Shown: positions 32,515 through 41,925 of the stretch, piece after piece
How positions within the stretch are numbered: position 1 is the stretch's first letter
Layout: each line of letters begins with the position of its first letter
Source: Gammaproteobacteria bacterium
GTDB lineage: Bacteria; Pseudomonadota; Gammaproteobacteria; Eutrophobiales; Eutrophobiaceae
Length of the DNA: 64,000 nucleotides
Direction of reading: 5' to 3'
NCBI GenBank assembly: GCA_004297165.1
Contig: SCUJ01000006.1
Span: 1,712,045-1,776,044 of the forward strand
Made by a program: the position numbers and the translations under genes
Notes under the pieces: model-generated
Databases searched by the model: none
What the model was told of the DNA's origin: nothing
The model's input: only the letters and a program-made list of their open reading frames with translations

Positions 32515-33360
32515 TCAAACCGTTGGATTCGGCCTCAGCATCTGCATTACAGGCCGGGTTTGAGGTGATAATCCTGTCCAAATCCTGAAGGACTCGGCGG
32601 CCTGTTCCACGAGCATGCCGAGGCCATCCAATGCATATCTGGCGCCCTGGGTTTTCGCCCAACTCACAAAGGTCGTGTCTTTATCGCCATAGACCATGTC
32701 GTAGCAGCACGCATCCGGCGCAAGTATGCCCTCCGGCAGGCTCAACATCTCACCCTTGAGGCTCGCGGAGGTTCCATTAACGATCACGTCGAAGGTCTGT
32801 CCGGCTAGCATTTGCAAAGGTAGTACCTCCAAGGAGATAACGGTTGAAAATTGCCGGCAAATTACTTCCGCTCTATCCAGGGTCCGGTTGGTTATAAAAA
32901 GCGAAGCCGGCGCCTCCCGGTTCAGATCGAAAAGCACCCCCCGCACCGCGCCTCCAGCGCCCAGGATCAGGACCCGTTTGCCCTTGATGTCAATGCCATG
33001 ATTGCGAAGGTCGTTGATGAGTCCGGCGCCGTCCGTGGTATCCCCATGGATCCGGGTATCGGCCACGAAGGTCATCGTGTTGACCGACCCTGCCCGTCTG
33101 GCGCGTTCCGTCAGAACATCGGACAGGGCACAGGCCTCCTGTTTGAAGGGGACGGTGATATTCATGCCCTTGAATCCCGCCTGCCGCAGGTTCGCCAGGG
33201 CCTCGGCAAATTCGGCAACGGGAACGGCTATGGCCTGATAAGCGAGCTTGAGGCCAAACTGATTCGCAAAGGCCCGGTGGATCTGCGGTGACTTGCTGTG
33301 GGCAACGGGGTTGCCGATTACACAGTAATTGTCCAACTGTGGATCGATGGAAAAATCCAT
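32515..33360 (-). CDS. aroE: Shikimate dehydrogenase
   Basis: NADPH-dependent reduction of 3-dehydroshikimate (281 aa, usual 270-290). N-terminal substrate site NYCVIGNPVAHSKSPQIHRAF and NITVPFKQEA (catalytic Lys). NADP-binding LILGAGGAVRGVLFDL, followed by NRTLDRAE, where Asn-Arg-Thr is the usual 2'-phosphate contact. C-terminal ALDGLGMLVEQAAESFRIWTG is the family end. It ends the minus-strand group, with 62 bp to the cNMP/rhodanese gene upstream. Confidence 0.97.
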   Translation of the reverse strand: MDFSIDPQLDNYCVIGNPVAHSKSPQIHRAFANQFGLKLAYQAIAVPVAEFAEALANLRQAGFKGMNITVPFKQEACALSDVLTERARRAGSVNTMTFVADTRIHGDTTDGAGLINDLRNHGIDIKGKRVLILGAGGAVRGVLFDLNREAPASLFITNRTLDRAEVICRQFSTVISLEVLPLQMLAGQTFDVIVNGTSASLKGEMLSLPEGILAPDACCYDMVYGDKDTTFVSWAKTQGARYALDGLGMLVEQAAESFRIWTGLSPQTRPVMQMLRPNPTV

Positions 33361-33422
33361 GTCAACAAGGGCGGACCTTCACGCTGACGCGGAAGAAGTC
33401 AGCGGATGACAAGACCGCTGCC

Positions 33423-34490
33423 TCAAGCGCCTCCACGCTCAACCAGACCGCCTTTCAGACAGTATGCCTGCAGACCCTTCTCGCTAAGGAGAAATGCGGC
33501 GGCCGAGGCCCTGCGTCCGGTATCGCAATAGAGGATGTACTTCTTGACCGGATCGAGAGATTCGAGTTTCAAACGCAGCATGAATAGTGGGATATTTATG
33601 CTGCCCGGGATTCCGCTGTTTTTATGTTCGCTCTCCAGCCGCACATCCACCCAGATGGCGCCTTCCTCGCGGACCATGCGCTCCGCCTCGGCATTTTGCA
33701 CCCAGGTGAGATTGGGCTCCTTCAATAATTCGTTGAAGTCTTCTTTTGAGAGGCGGACCAAGGTGCCATCGGTGATCATGATCACGTTGGCGTTGCGCTT
33801 CGATTCGGTCAACAGGGCTTCCTCGCCGAAGGCATCGCCATCCGAGAGTGTCGCCAGGGTGAGTTCAGGCCCGGTTTTCGACGCCCGGGTCACCTTGCAT
33901 TTGCCGGTCTTGATGATGTAGTAATAATCCCCGTCATCTCCCTGTTTAATGATCGTTTCCCCGGCCTTTACGGCGACATCCTGCATGCGCATGAATATCG
34001 CCTGGATGTTCGCCGGCGGAACTTGCAGGAATGCCTTGGATTGCAGAATGCGGGTCATCCAGTCGCCCTCTCCATCCTCGCCATCCCCGGCGCCGTCAGG
34101 GGCGGTGATCTCATCCACTTCAATGCCGGAGAGTTGATCCCAGGTCATTAAAATGTCCAGGAGATCGCTGTCGATACGGGTAATCTTGCAATCCCCCTTT
34201 GCCTTTGCGGTATGTTTGCGCGGTTGAAAATTCGCCAGAGGATGGCGGGCAATATCGGTTCCCGCCTTCACTATCGTAATCTGTCCCGTCGCGGCGACCA
34301 CCTCCACCTCACCGGATAACAGATAAATGGTTTTCCGGTCTATATCACCCTGTTTGAAGATTACCTTACCATTAACAACGCTCTCTACCTGGGCCTTTGC
34401 TGCCAGTTCCTGAAAATTTTCCGCATTCAGGGAACTGGGCGGGACGAAGCTTTTCAGTAGCTGTTTATCTATAAGGGTTACCTCTGCCAT
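33423..34490 (-). CDS. Double cyclic-nucleotide-binding domain protein with C-terminal rhodanese
   Basis: A 355-residue protein. Residues about 15-125 (VINGK-like VVNGKVIFKQGDIDRKTIYLL) and about 145-255 (KAGETIIKQGDDGDYYYII, DGDAFGEEALLTESKRNANV) are both cNMP-binding folds; the second has the canonical phosphate-binding cassette FGEEALL...RNA, the first lacks it. Residues about 270-350 form a rhodanese domain with the active-site loop YCDTGRRASA, Cys being the persulfide carrier. There is no DNA-binding helix-turn-helix, so it is not a Crp regulator. It follows amt1 beyond a terminator and has a GAGGAAA ribosome site. Function unknown; it may couple nucleotide signals to sulfur transfer. 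Confidence 0.9.
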   Translation of the reverse strand: MAEVTLIDKQLLKSFVPPSSLNAENFQELAAKAQVESVVNGKVIFKQGDIDRKTIYLLSGEVEVVAATGQITIVKAGTDIARHPLANFQPRKHTAKAKGDCKITRIDSDLLDILMTWDQLSGIEVDEITAPDGAGDGEDGEGDWMTRILQSKAFLQVPPANIQAIFMRMQDVAVKAGETIIKQGDDGDYYYIIKTGKCKVTRASKTGPELTLATLSDGDAFGEEALLTESKRNANVIMITDGTLVRLSKEDFNELLKEPNLTWVQNAEAERMVREEGAIWVDVRLESEHKNSGIPGSINIPLFMLRLKLESLDPVKKYILYCDTGRRASAAAFLLSEKGLQAYCLKGGLVERGGA

Positions 34491-34618
34491 GATTTTCCTC
34501 TGGATCGGGATAGTTATGATTGGCTGACAGCAAAGAGGTGGTAATTCTATTCCGAGTTACCCCTTATTGAAACTGGTTTTCTGGGAAGGAATGTGAAAAC
34601 CAGGCTTCGATCCTCGGG

Positions 34619-34650
34619 CAAAAAATAAGGGCGCCTCAAGGGCGCCCTTC
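34619..34650 (-). terminator. Rho-independent terminator after the amt1 gene
   Basis: On the minus strand AAGGGCGCC (34649-34641) pairs with GGCGCCCTT (34635-34627) around a five-base loop and is followed by ATTTTTTG. It lies 24 bp after the Amt1 stop, ending the glnK1-amt1 unit before the cNMP/rhodanese gene. Confidence 0.9.
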
Positions 34651-34672
34651 GTGTTGGAGCAGGTTTCTGTCG

Positions 34673-35965
34673 TTATAAATTATAGCCACGCTCATCATGC
34701 AGTGAGAGATCCAGTCCCTGGGTTTCTTCTTCTCCGGAGACTCGGAGCCCGACGAATGCCCTGACTGCCAGAAGTATGAGATAGGTCAGTGCCCCGCACC
34801 AGATCATGGTGGCGACTACGCCGGTTAGCTGTACGAGGAGTTGCTTCCCGATACCGTCGCTCAATCCAAGACCGCCCATGGATTTCGCGGCGAAGATCGC
34901 GGTTAGCAAGGTTCCCAGGATCCCGCCCACCCCATGCACCGGGAAAACGTCGAGCGAGTCGTCGATCTTGAGTTTCCGCTTGATGTGTTGTGTCGCATAG
35001 TAACAGACGATTCCGGCCGTCAATCCGATCACGAGCGCTCCGGAAGGTTGGACAAAACCGGATGCCGGGGTGATCGTACCAAGCCCTGCCACCATCCCGG
35101 TCACGATGCCCAACACGCTGGGTTTCCCGTGTTTCACCCATTCAATCATCATCCATGAAAGTGAACCTGCCGCCGCGGAGATATGGGTCACCGTCATCGC
35201 CATGCCGGCGCTGTACCCGGCCGTCAGGGCGCTGCCGGCATTGAAACCGAACCAGCCCACCCACAGCATGGCGGCGCCCGCCACGGTTAATGTCATGTTA
35301 TGTGGCGCCATGGCCGTTTCCGGGAAGCCTTTGCGGTTGCCCATGACTATCGCCGCAACTATCGCCGCCACGCCTGCGTTAACGTGAACAACCGTGCCCC
35401 CCGCAAAATCCAGCAGGTTCAACTGCTGGAGCCAGCCTCCGCCCCAGACCCAATGACATATCGGGGCATATACCAATATCAGCCATAATCCAGCGAACAA
35501 AAGCACCGCCGAAAACTTCATGCGTTCGGCGAAGGCGCCTACCACCAGGGCCGGGGTGATAATCGCGAACGTCATCTGGAACATGAAAAATACGGTTTCC
35601 GGGATTGTGGTTGCCGGTCTTACGGACTCCAGTTCCACTCCGCGCATTAAAAACCGGTCCAGGCCGATGAAGGCCTGCAAGCCCCCCCCATCTCCAAAGG
35701 CCAGCCCATATCCAACCGCCATCCAGAGGATGGAGATGAGGCAGGCGATGGCGAAACATTGCATCAGAACCGATAACACATTCTTGCTGCGGACCAGGCC
35801 GCCATAGAAGAGCGCGAGACCCGGGAGTGTCATGAACAGCACCAGGGCGGTGGAGGTCAGAACCCAACCGGTATCCGCCGGATTGATTTCTTGCGCCTGG
35901 GAGCTCACTGCGCCAAACAGCAGGAGCAGGAAGGAAATTGCAGTAATCTTATATCGACTTAACAT
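34673..35965 (-). CDS. amtB: Ammonium transporter AmtB (copy 1)
   Basis: A 430-residue ammonium channel with a cleavable leader (ITAISFLLLLFGAVSSQAQ) and 11 membrane helices. Pore residues are present: His of APICHWVWGGGWL and His of DVFPVHGVGGILGT, the conserved twin-His pair, and the Phe-gate region LALFYGGLVRSKNVLS. It follows glnK1 by 27 bp, the typical glnK-amtB arrangement in which P-II blocks the channel. The sigma-54 promoter at 36424-36439 should control both. Ends at a strong terminator. Confidence 0.97.
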   Translation of the reverse strand: MLSRYKITAISFLLLLFGAVSSQAQEINPADTGWVLTSTALVLFMTLPGLALFYGGLVRSKNVLSVLMQCFAIACLISILWMAVGYGLAFGDGGGLQAFIGLDRFLMRGVELESVRPATTIPETVFFMFQMTFAIITPALVVGAFAERMKFSAVLLFAGLWLILVYAPICHWVWGGGWLQQLNLLDFAGGTVVHVNAGVAAIVAAIVMGNRKGFPETAMAPHNMTLTVAGAAMLWVGWFGFNAGSALTAGYSAGMAMTVTHISAAAGSLSWMMIEWVKHGKPSVLGIVTGMVAGLGTITPASGFVQPSGALVIGLTAGIVCYYATQHIKRKLKIDDSLDVFPVHGVGGILGTLLTAIFAAKSMGGLGLSDGIGKQLLVQLTGVVATMIWCGALTYLILLAVRAFVGLRVSGEEETQGLDLSLHDERGYNL

Positions 35966-35992
35966 TCACATTCCCCCTTGAGCAATGCAAAA

Positions 35993-36391
<399 letters not shown>

Positions 36392-36423
36392 TTACTGTTT
36401 TGGACAGGATTGCGCGAATATAA

Positions 36424-36439
36424 GGCAGGTTTCGTGCCA
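36424..36439 (-). promoter_or_regulatory. Sigma-54 promoter of glnK1-amt1
   Basis: Minus-strand TGGCACGAAACCTGCC, matching TGGCACG-N4-TTGCW with the invariant GG and GC exactly 12 bp apart. The predicted start is about 36413, giving an 82-base leader before the TTG start codon of glnK1. Confidence 0.8.
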
Positions 36440-36514
36440 GATTGGTGAATACAGCGAGAATCAATAAGTTAATAGCCTATCTTGGTAGATATGGCTTTTT
36501 TGAAGAAGAGATTT

Positions 36515-36531
36515 TGCACTGATGAAGTGCG
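36515..36531 (-). promoter_or_regulatory. NtrC-like binding site upstream of glnK1
   Basis: TGCACTGATGAAGTGCG, close to the NtrC consensus TGCACY-N5-RGTGCA (one end base differs). It lies about 100 bp upstream of the sigma-54 promoter's start point, the usual position of an enhancer. A second 7-bp inverted repeat, GTGCGCA-N10-TGCGCAC, overlaps it on the upstream side (36527-36550). Confidence 0.7.
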
Positions 36532-36617
36532 CACATTAATAAATGCGCACTATATATGGGCAATTCGTGGCTGAAAGGTACGAACTTTAAAACTTTAAAT
36601 CATTTCGGCAAATGAAC

Positions 36618-37043
<426 letters not shown>

Positions 37044-38573
37044 TTACAAGTTGTAACTCCTTTCGCCGTGCTCGATAGTGTCGAGCCCCTCACGTTCCTC
37101 GTCATCAGCCAGCCGCAGTCCGACAGCGAAATCGGCAATCTTGTAGGCCGCCAGGGACACGACGCCGGACCAGACCAGCGTCACCAACACTGCCTTGGCC
37201 TGGATCAAAATCTGGCCTGGGATGGAATAATCGGCTGCCGTAATCACTGTAGCGGTCACCCAGTTGGAAACATAACCAGGGCCACCGAGAGATGGTGAAT
37301 TGAACACGCCCGTTAACAGTGCCCCAGTGATGCCGCCAAGCGCATGCACGCCAAACACGTCAAGGGAATCGTCAGCTCCGAGCAACTTCTTGAGGCCGCT
37401 GACACCCCACAGGCAGATCGGACCTGCGATGATTCCGATCGCGAACGCCCCCGGTATACCCACGTTGCCCGCCGCCGGCGTAATCGCCACCAAACCTGCC
37501 ACCGCGCCCGAAGCAGCGCCCAGCATGGAGGGTTTGCCCTTGAAGACCCATTCGCCAAACATCCAGGACAGGACCGCGCAGGCGGTGGCGAGGAAGGTGT
37601 TGATAAAGGCCAGGGCCGCGAAATTTCCCGCCTCAAGCGCGGAGCCGGCGTTGAAACCAAACCAACCGGTCCACAACAGACAGGCGCCGATCATGGTCAT
37701 GGGCAGATTGTGCGGGGCCATCGCTTCCTTGCCATAACCTATGCGTTTACCCACGACATAAGCGCCGACCAGTCCGGCGATGCCCGCATTGATGTGCACG
37801 ACGGTGCCGCCCGCGAAATCGAGCGCGCCCCATTGCCAGATCAGCCCGGCCTTGGCGGTCTGTTCAGCTACGCTCGCCGCATCGCTGTAGGCATCTGGCC
37901 CCATCCAGAACCAGACCATGTGGGCGACAGGGGTGTAGGAGAAAGTGAACCACAAGACCATAAAGATGAGCACCGCCGAAAACTTCATGCGCTCGGCGAC
38001 AGAACCAAGAATCAGACAGCAGGTGATCGCCGCAAAGGTTGCCTGGTAGGCTACAAACACCAGTTCAGGCAGATACACACCCTTGCTGAAGGTCGCGGCC
38101 ATCGAGAATGCGCCGGTCGCGGCGTCAAACGTCCCATTCAGAAACAGCCGCGACGTCAAGCTGCCGATTAAGGCATTGCCCTCGGTGAAGGCCAGACTGT
38201 ATCCGTATATACACCAGAGGACGACGATTAGCGAGAAGGTCACGAAGACCTGCATCAACATGGACAACATGTTTTTGGATCGCACCATTCCACCATAGAA
38301 CAGGGCAAGCGCGGGGACGCTCATCATTAGAACGATGGCCGTCGAAATCAGCATCCAGGCCACATCACCTTTATCTACCGTCTGCGCGGGTGCTGACACT
38401 ACCGCTTCCTCGGGCGCGGTCGCAGCCTCCGTCGCAGGCGCCTCGATAGTTGGCTGATCCGTTACGGCACCTTCCTCCTGGGCCATTGACGAGAATGGCA
38501 TCCAGAACAACGTGGCGACAAGCAGGGCAGCCGATCCACTGGCCTTGGCCAGGCAACTCGTGATACGTGACAT
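37044..38573 (-). CDS. amt: Ammonium transporter (copy 2) with N-terminal extension
   Basis: A 509-residue Amt. After a signal peptide (SGSAALLVATLFWMPFSSMAQ) comes an acidic, Ala/Thr/Pro-rich linker (about residues 33-75: EEGAVTDQPTIEAPATEAAT) with no family match, then 11 membrane helices. Twin-His motifs PVAHMVWFWMGP and DVFGVHALGGITGALL are present. ATG 38573 is preferred to an ATG at 38615 lying inside the P-II gene. It overlaps no gene: 28 bp from glnK3, 87 bp from glnK2. The extension is longer than in typical Amt proteins and would be periplasmic. Confidence 0.95.
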   Translation of the reverse strand: MSRITSCLAKASGSAALLVATLFWMPFSSMAQEEGAVTDQPTIEAPATEAATAPEEAVVSAPAQTVDKGDVAWMLISTAIVLMMSVPALALFYGGMVRSKNMLSMLMQVFVTFSLIVVLWCIYGYSLAFTEGNALIGSLTSRLFLNGTFDAATGAFSMAATFSKGVYLPELVFVAYQATFAAITCCLILGSVAERMKFSAVLIFMVLWFTFSYTPVAHMVWFWMGPDAYSDAASVAEQTAKAGLIWQWGALDFAGGTVVHINAGIAGLVGAYVVGKRIGYGKEAMAPHNLPMTMIGACLLWTGWFGFNAGSALEAGNFAALAFINTFLATACAVLSWMFGEWVFKGKPSMLGAASGAVAGLVAITPAAGNVGIPGAFAIGIIAGPICLWGVSGLKKLLGADDSLDVFGVHALGGITGALLTGVFNSPSLGGPGYVSNWVTATVITAADYSIPGQILIQAKAVLVTLVWSGVVSLAAYKIADFAVGLRLADDEEREGLDTIEHGERSYNL

Positions 38574-38601
38574 CGTTGAGACCTCACTTTGCAATAAGTT
38601 A

Positions 38602-38967
<366 letters not shown>

Positions 38968-39015
38968 TCAGTACGCCTTACGGCGCTAGAAACTTAGGCG
39001 ACCGTCCACGGAATT

Positions 39016-39717
39016 TCAGAAACTGCTCGATATGGTGAACACCACTGCATCGCAGATATCGTTGCATTCCGTATCGTTCAGGTCCGTATCCACGTATGAA
39101 AGATCGAAATTGAATTTGTTTATCGCCTTCGATACCCCCACCTTCCAGTCCAGATAATCCGGGCCGCCCCAAACGGCGTTGTCCTCGATGGATTGATGCC
39201 CGACGTGCACCGCAAAATTGAATCCGTGCGGCAGCGGCACGCCCAGGTCGCCATACACATAAATTCCATCGCCCGTCTCGAGGGTATAGTCGGGGCTGTA
39301 ATTCAGGCCGGCCGCCAAATTAAACTTTTCAAAATCATGACTTACAGAGCCATAGACCTCGAAGAAATCGAATTCCGGCGAAGTACCATCGCCGGGATAC
39401 AGGTAATAAAGACCGCCCACATCCCAACCAAGACCGTTGGCCAATTCGCCGGAGATACCGCCATACAAATCAATCTCCGAACTCTCCGCGAAGTCGATGC
39501 TGGATGCCCAAGTGCCAAGATAGACGCCCGATTCATGGACATAATCGAATCCGCCCTGAATCGCCGGGCCTTCATCAGACTGGGAATATCCACGGAACAT
39601 ATAATCGGTGGTCAAGGCCACATTGGCGCTGAAGCTGTGCGGAGATTCCTGCGCCGAGACGGTTGCCGCAGATGCCAACGTAAGGATGGATGCCAGCGAA
39701 AATATCGATTTCTTCAT
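39016..39717 (-). CDS. TorF-type putative outer-membrane porin
   Basis: A 233-residue outer-membrane beta-barrel protein of the TorF (TIGR02001) family. Signal peptide (SIFSLASILTLASAATVSAQ), then amphipathic strands rich in Tyr, Gly and Asp (DYMFRGYSQSDEGPAIQGGFDY; the C-terminus ends VVFTISSSF, with the final Phe needed for barrel assembly). It is the first gene after a sigma-54 promoter and lies upstream of glnK3, amt2 and glnK2. The context suggests that it helps nitrogenous solutes cross the outer membrane when ammonium is scarce; direct evidence is lacking. Confidence 0.9.
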   Translation of the reverse strand: MKKSIFSLASILTLASAATVSAQESPHSFSANVALTTDYMFRGYSQSDEGPAIQGGFDYVHESGVYLGTWASSIDFAESSEIDLYGGISGELANGLGWDVGGLYYLYPGDGTSPEFDFFEVYGSVSHDFEKFNLAAGLNYSPDYTLETGDGIYVYGDLGVPLPHGFNFAVHVGHQSIEDNAVWGGPDYLDWKVGVSKAINKFNFDLSYVDTDLNDTECNDICDAVVFTISSSF

Positions 39718-39770
39718 TGTTATTGCCTCACTAATTCAGGATTTAAGTGTGTTCAGACTGCATCGATTAC

Positions 39771-39786
39771 AGCAGCATTCATGCCA
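39771..39786 (-). promoter_or_regulatory. Sigma-54 promoter of porin-glnK3-amt2-glnK2 operon
   Basis: Minus-strand TGGCATGAATGCTGCT: GG and GC 12 bp apart, matching TGGCAYG-N4-TTGCW except one base. The predicted start near 39760 gives a 43-base leader to the porin ATG. Confidence 0.75.
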
Positions 39787-39903
39787 AGTAGACAGATCAC
39801 TGGCAAATCATCAGGTTAGGGATATATTTCCTGTGTCCTTCCAAATAAGGGAACAAATATCATGGGTTTTCGCGCACTGGGAACAGGCAAATTATCGAGA
39901 TGT

Positions 39904-39920
39904 TGCACGCCAGTGGTGCA
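39904..39920 (-). promoter_or_regulatory. NtrC-like binding site upstream of porin operon
   Basis: TGCACGCCAGTGGTGCA is an almost perfect NtrC box (TGCACC-N5-GGTGCA, one mismatch). It lies about 139 bp upstream of the -12 element, a typical enhancer distance. A weaker half-match lies near 39872-39890. Confidence 0.8.
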
Positions 39921-40009
39921 TAAAGATGAGTGAATGCGAGATTTGCAGTTCATACGGCTTGACTGCATACTGATTAAAATTCGTGCTGGCTATAAATGAA
40001 AATCCAATG

Positions 40010-40264
40010 ATGCTCAATACGGAAAAAATGGAGGCGTTGTTACAGGACATTCAAAGGTTGCTGCCTGATGACCTACGGGCTTGCAGGCAGGACTTGCAGA
40101 AGAATATCCGGGTGGCGCTCAATGGGGCGTTCGCCAGGATGGACTTGGTAACACGGGAAGAATTCGACATCCAGAATGAGCTGTTGGCGAAGACACGCGC
40201 CCTCGTCTCAGAGCTGACGAAAAAGGTCGAGGAACTGGAACGGGCAGTAAATACTACCCCCTGA
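40010..40264 (+). CDS. ubiK: UbiK, accessory factor of ubiquinone biosynthesis (BMFP domain)
   Basis: An 84-residue coiled-coil membrane-fusogenic protein of the YqiC/UbiK family that works with UbiJ and the Ubi complex. LLPDDLRACRQDLQKNIRVALNGAFARMDLVTREEFDIQNELLAKTRALVSELTKKVEELE shows the family pattern, in particular the conserved R-M-D-L-V-T-R-E-E-F-D. ATG 40010 is chosen from the family alignment; an earlier in-frame GTG would add nine residues. Followed 61 bp later by the ComM-like gene, the usual order ubiK-yifB. Confidence 0.93.
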   Translation: MLNTEKMEALLQDIQRLLPDDLRACRQDLQKNIRVALNGAFARMDLVTREEFDIQNELLAKTRALVSELTKKVEELERAVNTTP

Positions 40265-40325
40265 AAGAATAACTCCCCCAAAAATGGGGTAATCAAAGGA
40301 TTCGCGCAGCATAGGGATAGTGCAA

Positions 40326-41861
40326 ATGAGCATTGCCGTCGTCCACAGCCGGGCACTGGCCGGCATCAAATCACCCCAAGTGACCGTTGAGGTCCACCTC
40401 TCCCGCGGGCTGCCGGGTCTCGCCATCGTCGGCCTTCCCGAACTGGCGGTCAGGGAAAGCAAGGATCGCGTGCGCAGTGCGATCCTCATAAATCATCTCG
40501 AATACCCGCTGGGCAAGATCATCGTCAATCTGGCCCCGGCCGACCTGCCAAAGGAAGGGGGGCAATATGATCTCGCTATCGCGCTCGGGATCATCACCGC
40601 GAATAAGCAACTGCCCGCCGAGATGCTCGGCCTGTATGAATTCAGCGCCGAACTCTCTCTGACCGGAGAGTTGCGTCCGGTACGCGGCATCCTGCCGATC
40701 GCCAACGCCTGCAAGGAGGCCGGGAGAAAACTGATCGTGGCCTTGGGAAATGCCAATGAGGCATGTCTGGTAAAAGGTCTCGAGGTCCTGCCGGCAAGAA
40801 ATCTCATGGAGGTCTACGCACATCTAAGCGGTGCAGCAACCTTGGAGTTGCACCGTTATGCGCCAGAAGGAAGTTTCACTCATGCCCTAATGCTGGACAT
40901 GGCGGACATCCGGGCGCAATACAGGGCCAAACGGGCCCTGGAGATCGCCGCTGCCGGCGCGCATAACCTGTTACTCAGCGGTCCGCCCGGCAGCGGCAAA
41001 ACCATGCTCGCCGAACGTCTGCCAGGCATCCTGCCGCCGATGACGGAGCAACAGGCATTGGAAACGGCGGCGGTGCAATCCATCAGCCGGAACGAATTCG
41101 ACCCCGGTTGCTGGCACAAACGGCCGTTTCGTTCGCCGCATCACACCGCCTCCGGAATCGCGTTGGTGGGCGGGGGAAGCTCTCCCCGCCCCGGTGAAAT
41201 TTCACTCGCGCACAACGGCGTCCTGTTCCTGGACGAATTGCCTGAATTCGATCGGCGAGTGCTCGAAGTCTTGCGGGAGCCGCTGGAATCGGGTCGCATC
41301 CTCATCTCGCGCGCCGCCCGTCAGGCCGAATATCCCGCGGATTTTCAACTGGTCGCCGCCATGAATCCCTGTCCCTGCGGTTACCTCGGCGATGCCCAGG
41401 GGCGTTGCAACTGCTCGCCGGAACAAATCAGACGTTATCGCAGCCGGATCTCAGGTCCGCTTCTGGATCGCATCGATATCCAGATTGAGGTCCCGCCGGT
41501 ATCGACGGAGTTGATTTACGGTAATTCCAAATCAGAAGGCGACGCCAGCCGGGACATCCAGGCGCGGGTCTGCAACGCCTACGAGCGGCAAATCCTGCGG
41601 GCCGGCAAGTCCAACAGCAAACTCACCAGCCGCGAGCTCGAGCGCTATTGTCAACTGGACGATACGCAACTGACCATCCTGGAGCAGGCGATGAATCATC
41701 TGGAACTGTCGGCCCGTGCCATCCACCGCGTGCTGCGGGTCGCCCGGACCATCGCCGATCTGGAAGACAGCGCTGCGATAAAGACGGGACATCTGACGGA
41801 GGCGATCAATTACCGGAGATTTCTCTGTCTGCCGGGGAGAAGCAAACCGGGCAGTCAATAA
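40326..41861 (+). CDS. comM: YifB/ComM family Mg chelatase-like AAA+ ATPase
   Basis: A 511-residue AAA+ protein: N-terminal Lon-like domain (IVGLPELAVRESKDRVRSAIL), Walker A GPPGSGKTMLAERLP (residues 219-226), Walker B NGVLFLDELPEF, and the four-Cys zinc finger CPCGYLGDAQGRCNCSP (about residues 349-363). ComM is a hexameric helicase that promotes branch migration in natural transformation in Vibrio; YifB in non-competent species has an uncertain role. ATG 40326 is preferred to GTG 40320. Follows ubiK. Confidence 0.95.
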   Translation: MSIAVVHSRALAGIKSPQVTVEVHLSRGLPGLAIVGLPELAVRESKDRVRSAILINHLEYPLGKIIVNLAPADLPKEGGQYDLAIALGIITANKQLPAEMLGLYEFSAELSLTGELRPVRGILPIANACKEAGRKLIVALGNANEACLVKGLEVLPARNLMEVYAHLSGAATLELHRYAPEGSFTHALMLDMADIRAQYRAKRALEIAAAGAHNLLLSGPPGSGKTMLAERLPGILPPMTEQQALETAAVQSISRNEFDPGCWHKRPFRSPHHTASGIALVGGGSSPRPGEISLAHNGVLFLDELPEFDRRVLEVLREPLESGRILISRAARQAEYPADFQLVAAMNPCPCGYLGDAQGRCNCSPEQIRRYRSRISGPLLDRIDIQIEVPPVSTELIYGNSKSEGDASRDIQARVCNAYERQILRAGKSNSKLTSRELERYCQLDDTQLTILEQAMNHLELSARAIHRVLRVARTIADLEDSAAIKTGHLTEAINYRRFLCLPGRSKPGSQ

Positions 41862-41925
41862 AGAAGGTTGGCGCTCTGGTCGTTTGAACCAGGGCACAGA
41901 TTTCAGTGAGTACAAAATGGTTTGT

